9,620 nucleotides of DNA from Peptostreptococcaceae bacterium (GTDB taxonomy: Bacteria; Bacillota; Clostridia; Peptostreptococcales; Peptostreptococcaceae). Under the pieces are notes generated by a model. The model worked only from the letters and a program-made list of their open reading frames with translations. It searched no databases and was not told where the DNA came from. Location of the stretch: positions 1 to 9,620 of the forward strand of contig JASBZE010000064.1 in the NCBI GenBank assembly GCA_029983575.1, given 5' to 3'. Below are positions 6,515-9,620 of the stretch, in pieces. Both the position numbers and the translations under genes were made by a program. Position 1 is the first letter of the stretch. Each line of letters opens with the position of its first letter.

Positions 6515-7405
6515 TCACTTACTTAAAGATTTTACCTCCTCTACAAACCTCATCACATTTTCAGAAGGATCTAGTGAATATAGTAGCCCATAAGGTACCT
6601 TGTAATCCCAATTTACAGGAATTGTTACAAGTGATGGATGAACGTCTTTCCAGCATTCCAATGTCAAGAGAACATTTCCGGATTCCTCACAACGATTAAA
6701 AACTGAAACATCATAAAATTGTGCCGTGTTTTCTATTAAAATTTCAGGATGGTTTTTAGTCAAATCTTTTCGAATAAGATCATTAAATTCTGAATCCCCA
6801 TCCTTTATCATCATTAAAGTCTGTCCATATAAATCTTTGATTTCAAGTTCTTTGTTTTCTGCCAAATAATGATCTCTGGAAACAGCACACATAACCCTAT
6901 AACTACCTAAAGTGACCATATTACATTTCTCAAGCCACAATTTAGAATCACAAACACCTATAATAAAATCGAACTTTTCTCCTAGTTGTGAAATCTCTGA
7001 AACAATACCTTCGTGATTGTCCTCAAATGGAACAAGTCTAATCTTGCAATTATTAAAATCTTTGCTTACCTTATACCATAAATCCATAAATGCATTTATA
7101 GGATTTAAAATAGAACTTCCTATACGAAAAGTCGTTTCATATACATTCATTGCTTGCCTTGCCTTTTCTATAGAATTTTTAGAAAAGTCAAAGAGAAATT
7201 TTGCATCTTTATAGATAACTTCACCCGCTGGCGTCAGAAAGACTCCACGAGGTGTCCTTTCAATTAATTTTAATTTTAAATGGCTTTCCAAAGAATTAAT
7301 TTGCTTCATTACTGCTGTAGCTGATATATATAATTTTTCCCCTGCTTTAGAAAAACTGCCGCTGTCTGCAACACAAACAAAAGTTTCAAGTTGATAGTTA
7401 TACAT
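6515..7405 (-). CDS. LysR-type transcriptional regulator
   Basis: This is a 296-residue cytoplasmic regulator of normal family length. Residues 3-62 are the winged helix-turn-helix, recognisable from LETFVCVADSGSFSKAGEKL, SATAVMKQINSLE and LKLIERTPRGVFLTPAGE. Residues 90-296 form the effector-binding domain of two alpha/beta lobes, with no recognisable ligand signature. The start (7403-7405) is set by a strong TGGAGGTGA site (7409-7417). The gene is divergent from the cupin/aldo-keto reductase operon, separated by 112 bp. That is the classic arrangement in which a LysR protein controls its neighbour and represses itself. A promoter and a dyad in the shared region fit this. The effector is probably a small metabolite of the operon's pathway (inference). 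Confidence 0.93.
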   Translation of the reverse strand: MYNYQLETFVCVADSGSFSKAGEKLYISATAVMKQINSLESHLKLKLIERTPRGVFLTPAGEVIYKDAKFLFDFSKNSIEKARQAMNVYETTFRIGSSILNPINAFMDLWYKVSKDFNNCKIRLVPFEDNHEGIVSEISQLGEKFDFIIGVCDSKLWLEKCNMVTLGSYRVMCAVSRDHYLAENKELEIKDLYGQTLMMIKDGDSEFNDLIRKDLTKNHPEILIENTAQFYDVSVFNRCEESGNVLLTLECWKDVHPSLVTIPVNWDYKVPYGLLYSLDPSENVMRFVEEVKSLSK

Positions 7406-7422
7406 CGTTCACCTCCAAAGAC

Positions 7423-7441
7423 TATAAACATTAAGTTTATA
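7423..7441. promoter_or_regulatory. Dyad TATAAAC-N5-GTTTATA, candidate LysR binding site
   Basis: A perfect inverted repeat with 7-bp arms lies over the predicted transcription start of the LysR gene. LysR proteins bind dyads of this type between divergent genes, and the place suits autoregulation. It does not fit the strict T-N11-A rule, so the assignment is tentative. Confidence 0.45.
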
Positions 7442-7443
7442 CC

Positions 7444-7472
7444 ATTATAACATATTGGAAATTCTCAAACAA
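7444..7472 (-). promoter_or_regulatory. Promoter of the LysR gene
   Basis: On the minus strand TTGTTT (7467-7472) is followed after 17 bp by TATAAT (7444-7449), which also has the TG extension (TGTTATAAT). Start of transcription is expected near 7437, inside the dyad. Confidence 0.6.
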
Positions 7473-7483
7473 ACAAAATGATT

Positions 7484-7489
7484 ATACTA
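7484..7489 (+). promoter_or_regulatory. Possible -10 of the cupin operon
   Basis: TATACT stands 28 bp before the cupin start codon. No good -35 is found at the right distance, as expected for a promoter that needs an activator such as a LysR protein. Weak evidence alone. Confidence 0.35.
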
Positions 7490-7517
7490 TATAGATAAAA
7501 GAAAGGAGTGAGATATC

Positions 7518-7913
7518 ATGGAGAAAGCAAAGGATATATTTCCTATTGGCGAAAAAAATGATGCATATGCTGAGTATTTTATTGGTCAAAGCTATTTAAA
7601 TATACTTTCAACAGAAGGAGTAAAAATTTTTAATGTAACTTTTGAACCCGGCTGTCGAAATAATTGGCACATCCATCATAAGGGAGGACAAATTCTATTG
7701 TGTATTTCTGGATTAGGCTTCTATCAGGAATGGGGCAAAAAGGTACAAGAGTTAAAGCCGGGCGATGTTGTAAATATTCCCCCTGAAGTTAAGCACTGGC
7801 ATGGTGCCAGAAAAGATAGCTGGTTTTCACATCTTGCTGTTGAAGTACCTGCTGATGGAGGTTCAAATGAATGGTGTGAACCTGTAACTGACGATGAATA
7901 TTGCAATTTATAA
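7518..7913 (+). CDS. Small single-domain cupin protein
   Basis: This 131-residue protein has one cupin beta-barrel. Motif 1 is G45-x5-H51-x-H53-x4-Q58-x6-G65 and motif 2 is G82-x5-P88-x4-H93. The metal ligands would be H51, H53, Q58 and H93; the usual glutamate of motif 1 is glutamine, which some metal-binding cupins also use. Small cupins of this kind occur in Firmicute clusters with aldo/keto reductases and flavin or NADPH enzymes and are often annotated only as cupin-domain proteins. Possible roles are dioxygenase, isomerase, lyase or metal-dependent detoxification; none can be chosen from sequence. The start follows AAGGAG (7503-7508). It is first in an operon, 23 bp before the aldo/keto reductase, and divergent from the LysR gene. 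Confidence 0.88.
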   Translation: MEKAKDIFPIGEKNDAYAEYFIGQSYLNILSTEGVKIFNVTFEPGCRNNWHIHHKGGQILLCISGLGFYQEWGKKVQELKPGDVVNIPPEVKHWHGARKDSWFSHLAVEVPADGGSNEWCEPVTDDEYCNL

Positions 7914-7936
7914 AATGAGTAAATAAAGGAGTAAAT

Positions 7937-8788
7937 ATGGAATATATAAAATTAAGTGATGGAGTAGAAATGCCTATGGAAGGTTTTGGCGTTTTCCAAA
8001 TACCAGAGGGAGAAGATACTGAAAAGGCAGTAAGTGAAGCTTTAAAAGCAGGATATCGAATGATTGATACTGCAGCTGCTTATTTTAACGAAGAAGCTGT
8101 AGGGAAAGCTATTAAAGAAAGTGAAATCGCGAGAGAAGATTTATTTATCTCAACTAAATTATGGATCCAAGATGCCGGCTATGAAAATGCTAAAAAAGCC
8201 TTTAAGACATCACTATATAAACTAGGTCTTGATTACATCGACTTATACCTAATTCACCAACCACTCAGTGATTATTATGGTTCTTGGAGAGCAATGGAAG
8301 AATTATATGAAGAAGGCCTTGTTAGAGCAATAGGCGTATGTAACTTCTACCCAGGACGTTTGACAGACCTTTACGTTAATGCAAAAACTAAACCTATGTT
8401 AAATCAAATAGAGCTACACCCTTTCTTCCAGCAAGAGGATGCATTAGAAAATATGAAGAGGCTTGGAGTCGTTCCTCAAGCGTGGGTACCTCTAGCAGAG
8501 GGTAAACATGAAATCTTTACAAATAAAGTATTAAGTGAGATTGCGAGGAGATATAAGAAAACAGTAGCTCAAATTGTCTTGCGTTGGAACATACAAAGAG
8601 GGGTAGTGATTCTACCTAAATCAGTACATAAAGAGCGTATGGAGGAAAATCTTAATATTTGGGATTTCAAATTAAGTGAAGAAGATATGGAAACTATAAA
8701 AAGTTTAGACCTAGGAAAGAGCGAAATAATAGACCACAGTTTACCTGAAACAGCAGAATGGCTAAATGGTTGGAAAATTCACGAATAA
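7937..8788 (+). CDS. Aldo/keto reductase (2,5-diketo-gluconate reductase-like)
   Basis: This is a 283-residue soluble NADPH-dependent reductase of the AKR superfamily, which reduces aldehydes or ketones to alcohols. The (alpha/beta)8 barrel is full length. The catalytic tetrad is D44, Y49, K74 and H107, in GYRMIDTAAAY, FISTKLW and LYLIHQP. The cofactor-binding segment LPKSVHKERMEEN (226-238) is intact, and other family marks include GVCNFYPGRL and NQIELHPFF. It most resembles the bacterial AKR5-type (methylglyoxal or 2,5-diketo-D-gluconate reductase) group. The substrate cannot be read from sequence. The start follows AAAGGAG (7925-7931). It is the second gene of the cupin operon and is followed 114 bp later by another oxidoreductase. 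Confidence 0.93.
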   Translation: MEYIKLSDGVEMPMEGFGVFQIPEGEDTEKAVSEALKAGYRMIDTAAAYFNEEAVGKAIKESEIAREDLFISTKLWIQDAGYENAKKAFKTSLYKLGLDYIDLYLIHQPLSDYYGSWRAMEELYEEGLVRAIGVCNFYPGRLTDLYVNAKTKPMLNQIELHPFFQQEDALENMKRLGVVPQAWVPLAEGKHEIFTNKVLSEIARRYKKTVAQIVLRWNIQRGVVILPKSVHKERMEENLNIWDFKLSEEDMETIKSLDLGKSEIIDHSLPETAEWLNGWKIHE

Positions 8789-8841
8789 GATTCAAAATTC
8801 CAATGAGAAAATCTTAATCATTTTTAGTAAATAATATAAGG

Positions 8842-8873
8842 TAGCAGTCGATTCGTAGAAATAGTAGTTGATT
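8842..8873. repeat. Pair of near-identical 12-mers, 20 bp apart
   Basis: tagcagtcgatt (8842-8853) and tagtagttgatt (8862-8873) differ at two positions. They start exactly 20 bp (about two helical turns) apart in front of the RibD-like gene. They could be tandem regulator half sites or chance. No terminator is seen between the aldo/keto reductase and this gene. Confidence 0.4.
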
Positions 8874-8902
8874 AGCATAAACACAAATTGGAGGATTTAA
8901 AA

Positions 8903-9620
8903 ATGAATAGACCATATATTTTTTGTCACATGATGACCTCCCTTGATGGTAAAATAATGGGTAAGTACATGGAAACAGATGAAGGAAGTAAGGCAGGAGA
9001 TATTTTTTACAATATCTCTTTTGGAAAAAATCCTTATTATAAGCATCAAGGCTGGCTTTCCGGTCGTGTGACGACTGATGACAATTTTACATTTTATGAA
9101 AAACCGGAACTTGATCAAAATGCACCTGAAGTCCCAGAGGGAGATTTTATAGCGAAAAAAGCTGGTATGTACTATATTTCTGTAGACCCTTCAGGAAAAT
9201 TAGGTTGGAGAAGCGATACCTTGACATATATTGAAACAACAGCACATGTTATAGAGGTTTTAACTGAAAAAGCAAGTAATGCTTATAAATCTTTCTTAAG
9301 AAAATTAGGCATTTCATATATAATCGCCGGAAGAGATTCTCTAAATTATAAAATGGCTTTGGAAAAGCTTAAAACTCTATTTGGAATTGAAAGACTAATG
9401 CTTGGCGGTGGAGCAGTTTTAAACTGGTCATTTATTCAAGCAGGAATGTGCGATGAAATTAGTATTGTAATAGCTCCTGTGGCCGATGGTTCAAACGAAA
9501 CTCCATCATTATTTGCAGTCAGTGATGGATTGACTGAAGACAGCCCTGTGGGATTCAAACTAGAAAATGTAGAAGTTAAAGAAGGTGGATGCCTTTGGCT
9601 TAGATATTTGGTTGATAATA
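8903..9620 (+). CDS. RibD C-terminal / dihydrofolate-reductase-like oxidoreductase (cut by right edge)
   Basis: The frame opens at ATG 8903, after TGGAGG (8889-8894), and is open for 239 codons to the edge. It resembles the RibD_C fold shared with dihydrofolate reductase, an NADPH-dependent reductase domain. Marks are MTSLDGKI (11-18) near the N-terminus and LMLGGGAVLNWSFIQAGMCD (165-184) followed by EISIVIAPV, the conserved glycine-rich and GLVDE-like segment of the family. The deaminase half of a true RibD is absent, so this is a stand-alone reductase like many annotated 'dihydrofolate reductase family protein'. The family is usually 170-240 residues, so little is probably missing. It follows the aldo/keto reductase on the same strand with no clear terminator and is probably read with it. 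The substrate is unknown. Confidence 0.85.
   Translation, partial: MNRPYIFCHMMTSLDGKIMGKYMETDEGSKAGDIFYNISFGKNPYYKHQGWLSGRVTTDDNFTFYEKPELDQNAPEVPEGDFIAKKAGMYYISVDPSGKLGWRSDTLTYIETTAHVIEVLTEKASNAYKSFLRKLGISYIIAGRDSLNYKMALEKLKTLFGIERLMLGGGAVLNWSFIQAGMCDEISIVIAPVADGSNETPSLFAVSDGLTEDSPVGFKLENVEVKEGGCLWLRYLVDN

Noticed and set aside
7017..7214. Plus-strand frame inside the LysR gene
   Set aside because: Antisense shadow of a full-length regulator with no supporting signal.
7724..7906. Minus-strand frame inside the cupin gene
   Set aside because: Antisense to conserved cupin motif 2; no domain or ribosome binding site.
8897..9118. Minus-strand frame opposite the start of the RibD-like gene
   Set aside because: The plus strand here has a strong ribosome binding site and family motifs; the minus frame has neither.

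Overview
The window is AT-rich DNA of a low-GC Gram-positive anaerobe. A surface protein that combines a YSIRK-like signal peptide with three cell-wall-binding type 2 repeats, a NuoE-like ferredoxin, a sortase and an LPXTG sorting tail together suggest a Clostridia/Tissierellia-type Firmicute, perhaps a Peptoniphilaceae member. That placement is an inference from protein style, not a database match. The sequence divides into a left, minus-strand half (surface and electron-transfer genes plus mobile-element debris) and a right half with a divergently transcribed metabolic cluster.

Left part (1-2468, all minus strand). A NuoE-type 2Fe-2S protein (147-689) is followed 14 bp later by a charged, repeat-bearing protein that runs off the left edge. 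Both carry in-frame short tandem repeats in hydrophilic N-terminal extensions. Next comes an intact sortase with a clear terminator. Directly upstream of it lies only the tail of an LPXTG surface protein. The rest of that gene has been replaced by a frameshifted winged-helix replication-initiator gene of plasmid/ICE/phage type. Ahead of the replication gene is a compact control region (promoter -10, two inverted repeats, terminator-like hairpin, strong RBS).

Middle (2728-6514). A 1060-residue secreted surface protein has a long charged helical region, three 80-residue near-identical repeats, a Gly/Ser linker and three CWB2 repeats. Its promoter is the most striking signal in the window: a perfect TTGACA and a perfect TATAAT separated by exactly twelve TA dinucleotides (24 bp). 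This is the architecture of a slipped-strand, phase-variable promoter. Behind it is about 440 bp of gene-free, very AT-rich DNA with three hairpins, one with perfect 20-bp arms.

Right part (6515-9620). A LysR-type regulator faces an operon of a small cupin, an aldo/keto reductase and a RibD C-terminal/dihydrofolate-reductase-like oxidoreductase, which runs to the right edge. The layout suggests a LysR-controlled, NADPH-dependent reductive or detoxification operon with unknown substrate.
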